DNA from: an uncultured Clostridia bacterium
Lineage (GTDB): Bacteria; Bacillota_A; Clostridia; TANB77; CAG-508
Reading direction: 5' to 3'
DNA: 48,752 bases
NCBI GenBank assembly: GCA_934130705.1
Contig: CAKOYL010000002.1
Location: forward strand, 1-48,752
The translations under genes and the position numbers were made by a program. The notes below the pieces were generated by a model that was not told the DNA's origin, did no database searches, and was given only the letters and a program-made list of their open reading frames with translations. Numbering within the stretch: position 1 is the first letter of the stretch; each line of letters opens with the position of its first letter. Shown here in pieces: positions 15,890 through 27,037 of the stretch.

Positions 15890-18800
15890 TTTTCTCCTTT
15901 TTTATAATTATTACTATAATAATGCAAAGTATGCTAATAGCTACAACTAGGTATGGAAGAATATTAAATTTTTTTGCTTCATTTGTTTCCTCAGGTTCAT
16001 TTGTTTTTGAATCTTCATCATTTCTGTTATTAGTTGTATTTGTATATGTAATTATATTATTGTCGCTAACTTCTTCATTATTTATTATATTATTATCATT
16101 ATTAATATTATTGTCTACAATATCACTATTATTGCCACTATTATTATCTTCTATATTATTTGAAGTAGTATTTATATTTTTATTGTTTGATTTATTTGTA
16201 TTTGTTATATTAGATTTTTTTCCATTTTCTTTGTTATTATTGTTTTTACTGCTACTACTATTATTGTTATTACTTTGGGTGCTATTACTATTATTGTTGT
16301 TTTTAATAATATTATTTTGATTGTTGCTATCACTATTATTGTCACTATTATTGTTACTATTATTATTGCTGTTGTTATTTCCTTTGTCTTTATTAATCCA
16401 ATTAACTCTAGCAATTATACTACCATGATTTCCTGCCTGATCTACAAATTCAAATGTAAATTCACCATTTTCCTTAAATGTATAAGAATTTTTACCATTG
16501 TTATTTAATATAGTTACATTACTTTTATCAAATTTTATTTTTACAGTTACATCTTTATCTGTATCTTTATCATTATCATATTCTAAAGTAGCTACTGGAG
16601 CTTTTTTGTCTATCCAGTTAACTTTAGCAGTAGCTGTGCCTTTATTTCCTGCTTTATCTACAAATTCAAATGTAAACTCGCCATCATCCATAAATTCGTG
16701 TTTAAATGGATCTATGTTAGCAATATAATTTCCTTTTTTATCATAAATATTTTTGTTTTCGTCAACAGTATAGCCTTCCATGGCTTCACCCATACTATTA
16801 ACAATCTTTCCATCACTCGAAATTGTAAATTCACTATTATTTAAAACTTCTACTTCTTCATTTGCTGTAAGTGTAGCAATTACTGATTTATTTGTTTTGT
16901 TTGTTGTACTATATTTTATTTTTCCTACTGGCTTTACTTTATCTATCCAATTTACTTTAGCATTAATTGAAGTCTTGTTTTTTGTAAATTTATCCATAAT
17001 GATAAATTCAAATTCCCCATTTTCATTAAATGTGTGTGTCTCTCCTCCTGCACTTAAAATTTCCACATTCTCTTTATCATAATCAATTAATGTTGCAGTT
17101 ACACTTCCATTAGTTGCTTCAGTTGTACTATATCTAACGCCTGCAGTTGGATTTTTAGCCTTAGTTGTATCTTGATAGAAGTTAAACATCCTTGCTGTAA
17201 ACCAGTTTCCATTTGATGCTTTAGTTGCTGTGATTTTTACATATAGAACTTCTTGTGTTGAATCTGTTTCAATCTGTTTAATATTATTTTTACCAAAGTT
17301 ATTATCGTTTTGGTTTCCACTATATTGTAAGTTTTTAACTTCTGCTAAATTGAACCAATTTACTCCATCTATACTTCCTTCTACTTTTCCATCAATAAGT
17401 CTACCATTACCTCCACCAGCAGGTACATATTCTATTTGTGATAAGTGTACAGATTTGTTTAATTTTATAGTTATATATCTTTTTGTATCTGTTCCATTCC
17501 ATGCAGAATGCCATCTAGTGTTGTAATTTCCATCAATAGCAAAAATAGCATTACCTTGATTTGAAGTAGCTTCTGTAGAAACATCATGAATATTTAAGTA
17601 TGATATTGGAATATATTGTTTAGTTTTGTCAACTACGTCTTGTGTAAAATCAAAAGATACATAGTCACTTGCTACGGCACTTTCACTAGCACCAAAGCGT
17701 ACTTCAATAGTTTTATCTCCTGTTAAATCTGGAAATTTATATCTATAAGATGTCCATTTATCTGTTCCTTTTATACGCCATTCCATTGCTGCTGTAGCTC
17801 CAATAACTTTATTTTCTAGGTCATTATTGTATAAATAATTTCCAGGTGCAGTTTTCTTAGTAATATCTATCATATAACTTGGCTTATTAATATCTAAGCC
17901 ATCAATATATATTAAAATATCGTCATTCTCATTAATTTTCTTAACTTCTTCTTCAGTCAATTCATAAACTTTGCTTGATATTGATGGAGATTTAGTAGCT
18001 CCCCCATCTAAACTATAATGCCATGCCATATCATAATTTTTATACATATCATTAAATACTATCTTATTTTTATTGGTTCCGTCAAAAGAAAATGATGCTA
18101 TCTTTCCATCAACTAATCCAAGTAGAACATTAGCAATTTCTCTAGCGGCTCCATCATGTGATACGTTTGCAGTAGTAGCTTTTGAAGCTGATTCTAATGC
18201 TTGATATTCTTTATTATCAATATCTACTCTTTTTTCATTTTTTAAATATGGTTTGATTACTTTTAACATGTCATTCATAGCCATTGGATAATATGTATAA
18301 TTATCAATAATATTTAATGCTAATTGATACCAGTCTTCTGTAGTGATACTATCCATTTCTTTATAAGTTTTTATTAAATAATCATAGCTATCTAGATTTA
18401 TGTTCATTTGGTCAATAGCTTTTTTATAAGTATTTACTTTTGTCGTATTATCACTATATGAATTAGCAAGTAAATTAATATACAATGATTTTTTGTATTT
18501 ATCATAATTATTTAAGTTATCTTGTGCCAAATAAACATATCCCCCACTATTTCCAGCACTATTAGAATTTATAGCTTGATTTGTAAATGATTTATTGGCC
18601 CAGTCAAAAATAGTTCTAAATCTGTTGCCTCCATACCAAGTTGTTCCTGTTTTTCCCCATCCAAATATATTATTAGCAATATTCCATTTACCTGTACCAT
18701 CTTCATTTGCTATATAGTAGAATGATGCCTCATGAGATGGTTGATAAGCTCCGATTGTAGGACTACCTATACTGTCAAAAAGTGATTGGAATACTCTTGA

Positions 18801-20219
18801 TTGATTCCAGCATATACCACCTTTTTTTATAACCATCCAATACCTTTGAATGTTATCACCAAAAGGAACTCCATATGCTGATAAATGATATTTTTCCTCG
18901 GCGGCATCTTTATATGCTAAATTATGAAACTCTTCATCTGTATATCCTACTCCTGTTCCTGTATGATTAACATAAGCGTATACACTTTGATTGTTATTTT
19001 TACTTCTTGTATAATAATTTAACCATTTTATTTCATCGTTTCTAGCTCCATCACTCATTACTAAACGCATCAATTCTACATGATAATTTTTAAAATATTT
19101 TTTATAAATGGTCATGCTACCATCATCATATAGTTCCTTATAAATTTTAAATCTTTCTAAATAATCATAATCTGCGTTCTTATGGCTAAATTGTAATGCA
19201 GATGATACTTGGTCAGTTGAATATGCTGCTGCAAGACCTATCATCATTTTTTGATAAATATTCCCGTCTGCTTCGGCTAAAGTGTCTTTGTTATTTTCAT
19301 ACAAATCTGCTAATGTTTTAATAAATGGTAATCCATTAACTTCTCCAACTTCAATGATTTGTTCCATTCTTTCTTTGTCACTTAATATCCAATTGAATAG
19401 ATCTTTATAAACTGATGAATAATCTGTTAATGCTTGAATCTCATTATAACCAATTTTCCTAACTATCTCTCTTTTTAAAATTAGCTCATAGTTGTTTGCC
19501 AAATTATAATCAACATTACTTTTATTTAAAATATTATCATAATATTCTATATTTTTTAGTTTGTCATATTCTACTACTCCGGGATTTGAATAATCAGTTT
19601 TAGTAAATTTTGCAATAGCAATAACTCCATGATCTGCTGCATTACCATTTACTGATTTATCTACAAATATCCTAAAATACTTATAATTTGCAACATTTAA
19701 GTCCACGTCTACTGATTCAGTATTTCCTCTTAGGATATCTGTAGTTAAAAGTTCATTCCATGTATTTCCATCATTTGATACTAAAAATTTGAATTTAACG
19801 CTACCATTAGTATCTCTTGATGAATCTACTCCAACTTTTGCAATAAATCTTGTATAAGTTGAAGAAATATCACCGATTTCATAAGTTATTTGCCCATCGG
19901 CATGGACTCCCATACCTTTAATAAATATTTTTTTGTTTCCATTTACAAGCAGACTTATAGTTCCGCCTTCCGGATTCTTATCTTTTTGTATGTTGTGTCC
20001 ACTCCATCCGTTATATGACCAATTGTTGTCAGTAATATAATCTAAGTCAGACATATAAATAACATCCTCTTTACTTTCGTTTGTAGATGTATAATACTCT
20101 TGTTTTTTAGCCTCCTTAGTTTCTATGCTCTTTTTATTAAAATTTTTAACTAAAATTGTACAAAATCCAATTACAGCTATCAATAACAAAACGACTATTT
20201 TTTTGTTTTTGTGTTTCAT
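15882..20219 (-). CDS. Large surface protein: NPCBM, transglutaminase-like, F5/8C and Ig-like repeats
   Basis: 1445 residues, exported and membrane-anchored. Order: N-terminal membrane helix/signal (about 8-25); NPCBM carbohydrate-binding domain (50-215; SDLDYITDNNWSYNGW, GMGVHADGQITYEI); helical region; a transglutaminase/papain-like core with GGICWNQS (Cys near 468), PSHEASFYY (His near 496) and KWNIANN (near 515); mixed region; F5/8 type C domain (870-1020; IDGNYNTRWHSAW); three Ig-like repeats of 80-100 residues each ending (K/R)VNWI(D/N)K; an Asn/Ser-rich stalk (1280-1410); a C-terminal helix and KKEKNE tail. No LPXTG motif, so a tail anchor rather than sortase. Likely acts on or binds glycans outside the cell; catalysis is inferred from Cys-His-Asn only. 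ATG 20219 has GGGGAG 6 bases upstream, better than the TTG at 20240. Confidence 0.85.
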   Translation of the reverse strand: MKHKNKKIVVLLLIAVIGFCTILVKNFNKKSIETKEAKKQEYYTSTNESKEDVIYMSDLDYITDNNWSYNGWSGHNIQKDKNPEGGTISLLVNGNKKIFIKGMGVHADGQITYEIGDISSTYTRFIAKVGVDSSRDTNGSVKFKFLVSNDGNTWNELLTTDILRGNTESVDVDLNVANYKYFRIFVDKSVNGNAADHGVIAIAKFTKTDYSNPGVVEYDKLKNIEYYDNILNKSNVDYNLANNYELILKREIVRKIGYNEIQALTDYSSVYKDLFNWILSDKERMEQIIEVGEVNGLPFIKTLADLYENNKDTLAEADGNIYQKMMIGLAAAYSTDQVSSALQFSHKNADYDYLERFKIYKELYDDGSMTIYKKYFKNYHVELMRLVMSDGARNDEIKWLNYYTRSKNNNQSVYAYVNHTGTGVGYTDEEFHNLAYKDAAEEKYHLSAYGVPFGDNIQRYWMVIKKGGICWNQSRVFQSLFDSIGSPTIGAYQPSHEASFYYIANEDGTGKWNIANNIFGWGKTGTTWYGGNRFRTIFDWANKSFTNQAINSNSAGNSGGYVYLAQDNLNNYDKYKKSLYINLLANSYSDNTTKVNTYKKAIDQMNINLDSYDYLIKTYKEMDSITTEDWYQLALNIIDNYTYYPMAMNDMLKVIKPYLKNEKRVDIDNKEYQALESASKATTANVSHDGAAREIANVLLGLVDGKIASFSFDGTNKNKIVFNDMYKNYDMAWHYSLDGGATKSPSISSKVYELTEEEVKKINENDDILIYIDGLDINKPSYMIDITKKTAPGNYLYNNDLENKVIGATAAMEWRIKGTDKWTSYRYKFPDLTGDKTIEVRFGASESAVASDYVSFDFTQDVVDKTKQYIPISYLNIHDVSTEATSNQGNAIFAIDGNYNTRWHSAWNGTDTKRYITIKLNKSVHLSQIEYVPAGGGNGRLIDGKVEGSIDGVNWFNLAEVKNLQYSGNQNDNNFGKNNIKQIETDSTQEVLYVKITATKASNGNWFTARMFNFYQDTTKAKNPTAGVRYSTTEATNGSVTATLIDYDKENVEILSAGGETHTFNENGEFEFIIMDKFTKNKTSINAKVNWIDKVKPVGKIKYSTTNKTNKSVIATLTANEEVEVLNNSEFTISSDGKIVNSMGEAMEGYTVDENKNIYDKKGNYIANIDPFKHEFMDDGEFTFEFVDKAGNKGTATAKVNWIDKKAPVATLEYDNDKDTDKDVTVKIKFDKSNVTILNNNGKNSYTFKENGEFTFEFVDQAGNHGSIIARVNWINKDKGNNNSNNNSNNNSDNNSDSNNQNNIIKNNNNSNSTQSNNNNSSSSKNNNNKENGKKSNITNTNKSNNKNINTTSNNIEDNNSGNNSDIVDNNINNDNNIINNEEVSDNNIITYTNTTNNRNDEDSKTNEPEETNEAKKFNILPYLVVAISILCIIIVIIIKKEKNE

Positions 20220-20283
20220 CTTTTTCTCCCCAAATTTCAATTTATAATATTTTTCTAATTATTTTTTCTGTATTCCTAATGAA

Positions 20284-20311
20284 AAGAGTTAACATTTTTT
20301 TGCTAACTCTT
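20284..20311 (-). terminator. Terminator of secA
   Basis: Stem AAGAGTTA / TAACTCTT with a 12-base loop, followed by TTTTC on the minus strand. It lies 48 bases past the secA stop. Confidence 0.6.
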
Positions 20312-20359
20312 CTTTAAGACATTTGTTTTTAATTTTCATTTTGACCGTAATCATTGATA

Positions 20360-23113
20360 TTATTGATTTCTACCACAACAGTTTTTATATTTTTTACCAC
20401 TTCCACAAGGGCAAGGATCATTTCTACCAATCTTTGGTCCTTCATTTACAACTGTTTGACTATATTCAGGTGTATTTATTTTCTTTCCACCGTCAACACT
20501 GTTTATAGCTTCTAATGCTGCACCAGTAATTTTAGCGGCTTCTTGTCTTTTTACATCACCATTTTGTTTTCTGATATTCATAAGAATTTTAACAACATCT
20601 ACTTTTATGTTTGCTATCATTTCATCAAACATATCCATGCCTTCCATTCTGTATTTTACAACAGGATCTTGTTGTCCATAAGCTCTTAAACCAATACCAT
20701 TTTTTAATTCATCCATATTATCAATATGATTCATCCATTTTTCGTCTACTACTTTAAGCATTACAACTCTTTCAACTTCTCTCATTTTATCAGAAGTTAT
20801 TTCTGCTTCTTTAGCTTGATATTTTTTTGTTGCTTGTTTTTCTAATTCTTCAATAATTGCATTTGAATCATTTTCATTTGTTTTGATGAATTCTTTCATG
20901 TCTAAACCAAATTCATTTGTTATTTCTGCATCTAAAGATTCTACATTTACTGATTTTCCATCTTCACCTTCTGTAAACATAGCAACTGTTTCTTCTGCTA
21001 CTGTATTAATCATATTTAATATGTTATTGTGTATGTCTTCACCATCTAAAACTTCTCTTCTTTGTTTATAAATAATTTCTCTTTGAGCATTCATAACATC
21101 ATCATATTTTAATACATTTTTACGTATACTAAAGTTTCTACCTTCTACTTTCTTTTGAGCATTTTCTACTGCTTTTGAAATCATTCTAGATTGTATTGGC
21201 ATGTTTTCGTCTGCTCCTAAAGTATTATATACTCGTGTTATTGCATCTCCACCAAAGATTTTCATTAAATCATCATCTAATCCAATATAGAATTTAGATT
21301 CTCCGACATCTCCTTGACGTCCAGAACGTCCTCTTAATTGGTTATCAATTCTTCTTGATTCATGTCTTTCTGTACCAATTATCTTTAATCCACCAGCAGC
21401 TATTACTTTTTGTTTTTCTTCTTTAATTTGTTCTTCATATTTTTCTACTAGTTTATTGAATTGTTCTCTTGCTCTTAATATGTCTTGGTCATCTGTTTCA
21501 TAATATGTGTTTGCTTCTTCTATTAAATATTCTGGTACTCTATTTTTTCTCATTTCTTCTTTTGCTAGATATTCACTATTTCCACCTAACATGATATCAG
21601 TACCACGTCCTGCCATATTTGTTGCTATTGTAACTGCTCCATACTTACCAGCTTGTGCAACTATCATAGCTTCTTTTTCGTGTGATTTTGCATTTAATAC
21701 TTCGTGTGAAATACGTTCTTTTGTTAGTAATTTACTTAGTTTTTCTGATTTTTCAATAGATACAGTACCAATTAAAACTGGTTGTCCTTTTGCATGGCTT
21801 TCTTTTACGCTTTCTACTACTGCTCTGAATTTAGCATTTTCGTTTTTATATATAACATCATTTTCGTCTTTTCTTATCATTGGTTTATTTGTTGGTATTT
21901 CTACAACATCTAAATTATATATCTCTTCAAATTCTGATTCTTCTGTCATAGCTGTACCTGTCATACCTGATAATTTGTCATACATTCTAAAGAAGTTTTG
22001 GAATGTTATTGTAGCAAGTGTTTTTGATTCATCTGCTATTTTAACTCTTTCTTTTGCTTCTATTGCTTGATGTAATCCATTGTTATATCTTCTTCCATAC
22101 ATTATACGTCCTGTAAATTCGTCTACTATTAAAACTTCTCCATCTTTTACGATATAGTCTATATCTTTTTTCATTACTCCATGTGCACGTAATGCTTGGT
22201 TTACATGGTGTACTATTGTTGAGTTTTCTAAGTCATTGAAATTTTCTAGTCCAAAGAATTCTTCTGCTTTTTTAATACCTTTTTGTGTTAATGAAGCTGA
22301 TTTTGCTTTTAAGTCAACTATGTAATCATATTTTTCATTATCTTCCGCTTGTTCAAAATCTTTTACATCTTCTTCAACAATTACTTTTGCTTCTAACTTT
22401 CTTACAAAATCATTTGCTTTTTTGTATAAATCTGATGATTCATTTGCTCTACCTGAAATTATAAGTGGTGTTCTTGCTTCATCTATTAAAATACTATCAA
22501 TTTCATCGACTATTGCATAATGTAATCCTCTTTGAACTAATTGATTTTGGTAGATTACCATGTTATCTCTTAAGTAATCAAATCCAAACTCATTGTTTGT
22601 ACCATATGTTATATCTGCTGCATATGCTTTTTGTTTTGCATTTGGATCCATTCCTGCAATTACTAATCCTACTGATAATCCTAAGAATTTATATAATTTT
22701 CCCATCCATTCACTATCTCTTTTTGCTAGATAGTCATTTACTGTTATTACATGTACACCTTTTCCTTCAAGTGCATTTAGGTATACTGGTAATGTTGCAA
22801 CTAATGTTTTTCCTTCACCAGTTTTCATTTCTGCAATTCTTCCTTGATGTAGAATAATTCCACCTATTAATTGAACATCGAAATGTCTCATTCCTAAGGC
22901 TCTTTTAGAAGCTTCTCTTACAACTGCAAAAGCTTCTGGTAATATATCATCTAATGTTTTTCCTTCTGATAATTGTTTTTTGAAATAATTTGTTTTCTCT
23001 TTTAATTCATGGTCTGTCAATTTTTCCATTTCTGGTTCTAAACTGTTGATTTTATTTACAATTGGCATAACTCTTTTTACTTCTTTTTCACTGTAACTTT
23101 TGAATAATTTCAT
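20360..23113 (-). CDS. secA: Protein translocase ATPase SecA
   Basis: 917 residues. It is the motor that pushes unfolded preproteins through SecYEG. Walker A MKTGEGKT near 100, [17 protein letters not shown] near 205 (DEAD-like box), the preprotein cross-linking region, then [14 protein letters not shown] near 500 and [19 protein letters not shown] in the second ATPase fold. The last 25 residues, [18 protein letters not shown], form the zinc-binding C-terminal tail that binds lipids or SecB. Normal length and intact. It is the only SecA in the window. A CTCC-complement ribosome site precedes the ATG. Single-gene unit with its own terminator. Confidence 0.98.
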   Translation of the reverse strand: MKLFKSYSEKEVKRVMPIVNKINSLEPEMEKLTDHELKEKTNYFKKQLSEGKTLDDILPEAFAVVREASKRALGMRHFDVQLIGGIILHQGRIAEMKTGEGKTLVATLPVYLNALEGKGVHVITVNDYLAKRDSEWMGKLYKFLGLSVGLVIAGMDPNAKQKAYAADITYGTNNEFGFDYLRDNMVIYQNQLVQRGLHYAIVDEIDSILIDEARTPLIISGRANESSDLYKKANDFVRKLEAKVIVEEDVKDFEQAEDNEKYDYIVDLKAKSASLTQKGIKKAEEFFGLENFNDLENSTIVHHVNQALRAHGVMKKDIDYIVKDGEVLIVDEFTGRIMYGRRYNNGLHQAIEAKERVKIADESKTLATITFQNFFRMYDKLSGMTGTAMTEESEFEEIYNLDVVEIPTNKPMIRKDENDVIYKNENAKFRAVVESVKESHAKGQPVLIGTVSIEKSEKLSKLLTKERISHEVLNAKSHEKEAMIVAQAGKYGAVTIATNMAGRGTDIMLGGNSEYLAKEEMRKNRVPEYLIEEANTYYETDDQDILRAREQFNKLVEKYEEQIKEEKQKVIAAGGLKIIGTERHESRRIDNQLRGRSGRQGDVGESKFYIGLDDDLMKIFGGDAITRVYNTLGADENMPIQSRMISKAVENAQKKVEGRNFSIRKNVLKYDDVMNAQREIIYKQRREVLDGEDIHNNILNMINTVAEETVAMFTEGEDGKSVNVESLDAEITNEFGLDMKEFIKTNENDSNAIIEELEKQATKKYQAKEAEITSDKMREVERVVMLKVVDEKWMNHIDNMDELKNGIGLRAYGQQDPVVKYRMEGMDMFDEMIANIKVDVVKILMNIRKQNGDVKRQEAAKITGAALEAINSVDGGKKINTPEYSQTVVNEGPKIGRNDPCPCGSGKKYKNCCGRNQ

Positions 23114-23247
23114 AATTGGTATACTCCTCCTAAGTTTATTTTACTTTGTAACTATATCACTAATATTCTTTTTTATCAAGTATTTTTTGTAATATTTTTG
23201 CTTTTCTGGAATAGATTGTAATAATCAAATTAGAAAGAGGATTTGCT

Positions 23248-23796
23248 ATGTTTATTTTTAATGTCAAAGTCAATGGTAGTAAGCTTTTCAAAGTTTTTTT
23301 TACTTTTGTTATAATTCTAATGATAATTATTTTGTGTACTGTTTTTTATAAGGTTATTTCTGGTTCTAATAAAAGTTTTTCTGTTTCTGATAGTTTAGAT
23401 GGTTCAGGCATTTGTAAGATTTCTACTAAAAATTATACTAATGTTTTAAAAACGGTTCATGAAAATATTGATAGTTATGTTGGAAAGAAAATTAATTTTA
23501 CTGGTTATGTTTATAGGGTTTCTGATTTACAAGATAATCAATTTGTTTTGGCTAGAAATATGATTATTAATTCTAATTCTCAATCTGTTGTTGTTGGTTT
23601 TTTGTGTGAATGTGATAGTGCGAAGGATTTTGCTAATGATACTTGGGTTGAGATTACTGGTGAGATTGTTAAAGGGTCATATCACGGTGATATGCCTATT
23701 GTTAGAATTATTGATATAAAGGCTGTCAATACTCCTAAAGAGGAGTATGTTTATCCGCCTGATGATAGTTATATTCCTACTAGTGGAGTATTATAA
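23248..23796 (+). CDS. Membrane-tethered YcgQ/TIGR03943-like protein (OB-fold, DUF1980-like)
   Basis: 182 residues. One membrane helix (about 13-35) holds an extracellular domain in place. Its pattern GKKINFTGYVYRVSDLQDN, FVLARNMII, DTWVEITGEIVKG and the closing P-x-E-x-Y-V-Y-P-P resembles the C-terminal half of the YcgQ/TIGR03943 family, which partners YcgR-type permeases. The family's N-terminal helices and its permease partner are not here, so this is a stand-alone version. GAGG lies 7 bases before the ATG. It diverges from secA. Function unknown; metal or cofactor binding (FLCECD has two Cys) is a guess. Confidence 0.65.
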   Translation: MFIFNVKVNGSKLFKVFFTFVIILMIIILCTVFYKVISGSNKSFSVSDSLDGSGICKISTKNYTNVLKTVHENIDSYVGKKINFTGYVYRVSDLQDNQFVLARNMIINSNSQSVVVGFLCECDSAKDFANDTWVEITGEIVKGSYHGDMPIVRIIDIKAVNTPKEEYVYPPDDSYIPTSGVL

Positions 23797-23821
23797 AAGA
23801 GCGTATTTAAATACACTCTTT
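23796..23821. terminator. Shared terminator of the YcgQ-like gene and guaB
   Basis: A near-perfect palindrome (AAAGAG-C-GTATTT with AAATAC-A-CTCTTT) between two convergent stop codons, with short T runs on both sides. It can serve both genes. Confidence 0.6.
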
Positions 23822-23835
23822 ATTAATTATTTGTA

Positions 23836-25344
23836 TTAATTATAATTTTTATCAATTTCTTTTAGCATAACATCATGTGCACTTCCTTCTGCAATACTTA
23901 CATTTGATACTAATGTTAATCTTGCTTTTTTATGTAATTCTTCTATTGAAGTTGCACCACAATTACACATTGTTGATTTTATTTTTGTTACTGTTACAGC
24001 TAAATTATCTTTTAATGACCCTGCATAAGGAATATATGAATCAACACCTTCTTCGAAAGATAGTTTATTCTTTTCTCCTCCCATGTCATATCTTTGCCAG
24101 TTTCTTGCACGGTTTGAACCTTCTCCCCAATATTCTTTAACATAGTTATTACCTATTTTTAATACTCTTGTAGGACTTTCATCAAATCTAGCAAAATATC
24201 TACCCATCATAACAAAGTCAGCTCCTAATGCAAGTGCTATTGTTATATGATGGTCATGAACGATACCACCATCTGAACATATTGGAATGTAAATTCCTGT
24301 TTCTTTATAATATTCATCACGTGCTTCTACTACATCTATTAAAGCACTAGCTTGTCCACGTCCTATTCCTTTTGTTTCACGAGTTATGCAGATTGAACCT
24401 CCACCAACTCCAACTTTTATAAAGTCAGCTCCAGCTTCAGCTAAATATCTAAATCCTTCTTTGTCAACTACATTTCCTGCACCAATTTTTAATGTATCTC
24501 CGTATTTTTCTCTAACAAAATCTATTGTTTTCTTTTGCCATACAGAATATCCATCTGAAGAATCCATACATACTATATCAACTCCAGCTTCTACTAATGC
24601 TGGTATTCTCTCTTCATAATCTCTTGTATTTATACCTGCTCCTACGATATATCTTTTATTTTCGTCTAATAATGAGTTTGGATTATTTTTTCTTTCTTCA
24701 TAATCTCTTCTAAATACTAGATATTTTAGATTTCCCTCTTTTGTTAATATTGGTAAACATTCTTTTTTGTTTTGCCATATAATATCATTTGCTTCTCCTA
24801 ATGTAATTCCTTCTTCAGCCCAAATAACTTTTTCTTTAGGTGTCATATATTCATCTATTGGAGCATCTAAGTCATCTCTTGATATTCTATAATCCTTATC
24901 TGTTACTAATCCTAAGAATTTTCCTTTTTCAGTTCCATCTTCTGTTATCATTACTGTTGAATGTCCTGTTTCTTTTACTAATTCGATTACTTCTCTTAAT
25001 GTTGTTCCACTTTTTACATTTGAATCACTTACTACGAAACCTGCTTTATGTTTTTTTACATGATATACCATTTTTGCTTGTGCTTCTATTGATTGAGCGC
25101 CATATATAAATGCTACTCCTCCTTCTCTTGCTAAAGCAATTCCCATTTCTTCTCCTGAAACTGATTGCATAATTGCAGAAACCATTGGTACATTTGCTGA
25201 GTATTTTGGTTCTTCCCCCTTTTTGAATTTAACAAGTGGTGTTTTTAATGATACTTTGTTTGGTATACATTCTTCTGTTGTTAAATTTGGTAATAATAAA
25301 AATTCATTAAATGTTCTTGATATGTCTTCTAATATTTTTGCCAT
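23836..25344 (-). CDS. guaB: IMP dehydrogenase
   Basis: 502 residues. It oxidises IMP to XMP with NAD, the committed step of GMP synthesis. TIM barrel with two CBS domains inserted at about 95-215 ([26 protein letters not shown]). Catalytic Cys in [21 protein letters not shown] near 315, then [29 protein letters not shown]. The loop reads [10 protein letters not shown]...GIGRGQ rather than the common GPGSICTTR...GVGVPQ. From memory, the same variant occurs in trypanosomatid enzymes and some Clostridia. AGGAGG is 7 bases before the ATG. It faces away from guaA across 124 bases, so both steps to GMP are encoded together. Confidence 0.96.
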   Translation of the reverse strand: MAKILEDISRTFNEFLLLPNLTTEECIPNKVSLKTPLVKFKKGEEPKYSANVPMVSAIMQSVSGEEMGIALAREGGVAFIYGAQSIEAQAKMVYHVKKHKAGFVVSDSNVKSGTTLREVIELVKETGHSTVMITEDGTEKGKFLGLVTDKDYRISRDDLDAPIDEYMTPKEKVIWAEEGITLGEANDIIWQNKKECLPILTKEGNLKYLVFRRDYEERKNNPNSLLDENKRYIVGAGINTRDYEERIPALVEAGVDIVCMDSSDGYSVWQKKTIDFVREKYGDTLKIGAGNVVDKEGFRYLAEAGADFIKVGVGGGSICITRETKGIGRGQASALIDVVEARDEYYKETGIYIPICSDGGIVHDHHITIALALGADFVMMGRYFARFDESPTRVLKIGNNYVKEYWGEGSNRARNWQRYDMGGEKNKLSFEEGVDSYIPYAGSLKDNLAVTVTKIKSTMCNCGATSIEELHKKARLTLVSNVSIAEGSAHDVMLKEIDKNYN

Positions 25345-25412
25345 TTGTTTTCCTCCTTATTTATATATATAAATTAAGTATATCATATGTTTTAAAACAT
25401 TCCAATATTTTT

Positions 25413-25440
25413 TTGATTTTTTTTTATAATATGATATAAT
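25413..25440 (+). promoter_or_regulatory. Promoter of guaA
   Basis: TTGATT (25413-25418), 16 bases, TATAAT (25435-25440), then the AGGAGG of guaA about 17 bases on. The 124-base guaB/guaA interval is too short to hold a purine riboswitch and none is seen. Confidence 0.6.
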
Positions 25441-25468
25441 ATAACAAATAATTTATAGGAGGTATGTT

Positions 25469-27004
25469 GTGAAAAATAACGAATTAATTTTAATTTTGGA
25501 CTTTGGAGGACAATACAATCAACTAATTGCAAGACGTGTAAGAGAATGTAATGTTTATTCAGAAGTTGTTCCTTTTGATATTTCTATTGAAAAAATTAAA
25601 GAAAAAAATCCAAAAGGAATAATCTTTACAGGTGGTCCTGCAAGTGTTTATGGAGAAAATGCACCCAGATGTGCTGAAGGTATTTTTGAACTTGGAATTC
25701 CTGTTCTTGGAATTTGTTATGGAATGCAACTTATGACATATACATTAGGTGGTAATGTTGCTAGAGCTGATAAAAGAGAATATGGTACAACAGATGTATC
25801 TATTGATAACTCTTCCCTACTTTTTGAAGGATTCGAAAATACAAATGGTTTCTTAATGAGTCATACAGATTTTGTTGAAAAAGTTCCAGAAGGTTTTAAA
25901 AATATTGGCCATACATCTTCTTGTCCAAATGCTGCAATGGAAAATAAAGAAAAAAATTTATATGGAATTCAATTCCATCCTGAAGTTAATAGTTCTATAA
26001 ATGGAACACAAGTAATTAAAAATTTCTTATTTAATATTTGTAAATGTTCTGGAGATTGGATTATTTCTTCTTTTGTTGATGAAAGTATTAAAAAATTAAA
26101 AGAAAAAATTGGTGATAAAAAAGCATTATGTGCTCTATCTGGTGGAGTTGATTCTTCTGTAGCAGCTGTTTTATTATCAAGAGCAATTGGAAAAAATTTA
26201 ACTTGTATTTTTGTTGACCACGGTTTACTTCGTAAAAATGAAGGAGATGAAGTTGAAGAAGTTTTCAAAAATCAAGATATTAATTTTATAAGAGTAAATG
26301 CTAAAGATAGATTTCTTGCAAAACTTTCAGGTGTTAATGATCCAGAAAGAAAAAGAAAAATTATTGGTGAAGAATTTATAAGAGTATTTGAAGAAGAAGC
26401 TAAAAAAATTGGTACTGTTGATTTCTTAGTTCAAGGAACTATTTACCCTGATGTTATTGAAAGTGGTCTTGGAAAAAGTTCTGTTATAAAAAGTCATCAT
26501 AATGTTGGTGGTTTACCAGACTATGTTGATTTTAAAGAAATAATAGAACCTTTAAGAGATTTATTTAAAGATGAAGTTAGAAAAACAGGATTAGAACTTA
26601 GAATGCCAGAAAATTTAGTATTTAGACAACCATTCCCTGGTCCAGGTCTTGCTATAAGAATAATTGGCGATATAACAGAAGAAAAATTGAATATACTACA
26701 AGATGCTGATAGTATTTTTAGAGAAGAAATTGCAAATGCTGGACTACATAAAAATATAAATCAATACTTTGCAGTATTAACAAACTTAAAATCTGTTGGT
26801 GTTATGGGAGATGAAAGAACTTATGATTATACAGTTGCATTAAGAGCTGTTGAAACAACAGATTTTATGACAGGTGTTTGGAGTAAAATTCCTTATGAAG
26901 TTTTAGAGAAAGTTTCATCAAGAATTGTTAACGAAGTAAATCATGTTAATCGTGTTGTTTATGATATAACTTCTAAACCACCAGCAACAATAGAATGGGA
27001 ATAA
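25469..27004 (+). CDS. guaA: GMP synthase (glutamine-hydrolysing)
   Basis: 511 residues. It converts XMP to GMP with ATP and glutamine. Class I glutaminase domain first: GICYGMQL holds the catalytic Cys near 83, and [11 protein letters not shown] the His-x-Glu near 170. Then the ATP-pyrophosphatase domain with [12 protein letters not shown] near 225, and the dimerisation domain with [17 protein letters not shown] near 390 and the C-terminal KPPATIEWE. Full length and intact. GTG start with AGGAGG 6 bases upstream; no closer ATG fits. It is divergent from guaB and has its own promoter and terminator. Confidence 0.97.
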   Translation: MKNNELILILDFGGQYNQLIARRVRECNVYSEVVPFDISIEKIKEKNPKGIIFTGGPASVYGENAPRCAEGIFELGIPVLGICYGMQLMTYTLGGNVARADKREYGTTDVSIDNSSLLFEGFENTNGFLMSHTDFVEKVPEGFKNIGHTSSCPNAAMENKEKNLYGIQFHPEVNSSINGTQVIKNFLFNICKCSGDWIISSFVDESIKKLKEKIGDKKALCALSGGVDSSVAAVLLSRAIGKNLTCIFVDHGLLRKNEGDEVEEVFKNQDINFIRVNAKDRFLAKLSGVNDPERKRKIIGEEFIRVFEEEAKKIGTVDFLVQGTIYPDVIESGLGKSSVIKSHHNVGGLPDYVDFKEIIEPLRDLFKDEVRKTGLELRMPENLVFRQPFPGPGLAIRIIGDITEEKLNILQDADSIFREEIANAGLHKNINQYFAVLTNLKSVGVMGDERTYDYTVALRAVETTDFMTGVWSKIPYEVLEKVSSRIVNEVNHVNRVVYDITSKPPATIEWE

Positions 27005-27009
27005 AATGA

Positions 27010-27037
27010 AAAAGTACAGATCTTGCTCTGTACTTTT
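27010..27037. terminator. Bidirectional terminator of guaA and ytvI
   Basis: Eleven-pair perfect stem AAAAGTACAGA / TCTGTACTTTT with a 6-base loop, between convergent genes. T-rich on both sides. Confidence 0.85.

Noticed and set aside
16100..16400. Long ATT/GTT-rich tract on the plus strand, first read as a microsatellite or a phase-variable repeat
   Set aside because: It is the Asn/Ser codon stretch of the surface-protein stalk; codons vary (AAT, AAC, AGT, AGC) and no unit repeats exactly.
16205..17526. Several long plus- and minus-strand frames in the surface-protein gene
   Set aside because: They lie opposite or out of frame to a single 4.3-kb gene with clear domains and have no ribosome sites.
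25345..25468. Possible purine riboswitch between guaB and guaA
   Set aside because: Only 124 bases with two promoters and ribosome sites; no conserved three-way junction is visible.
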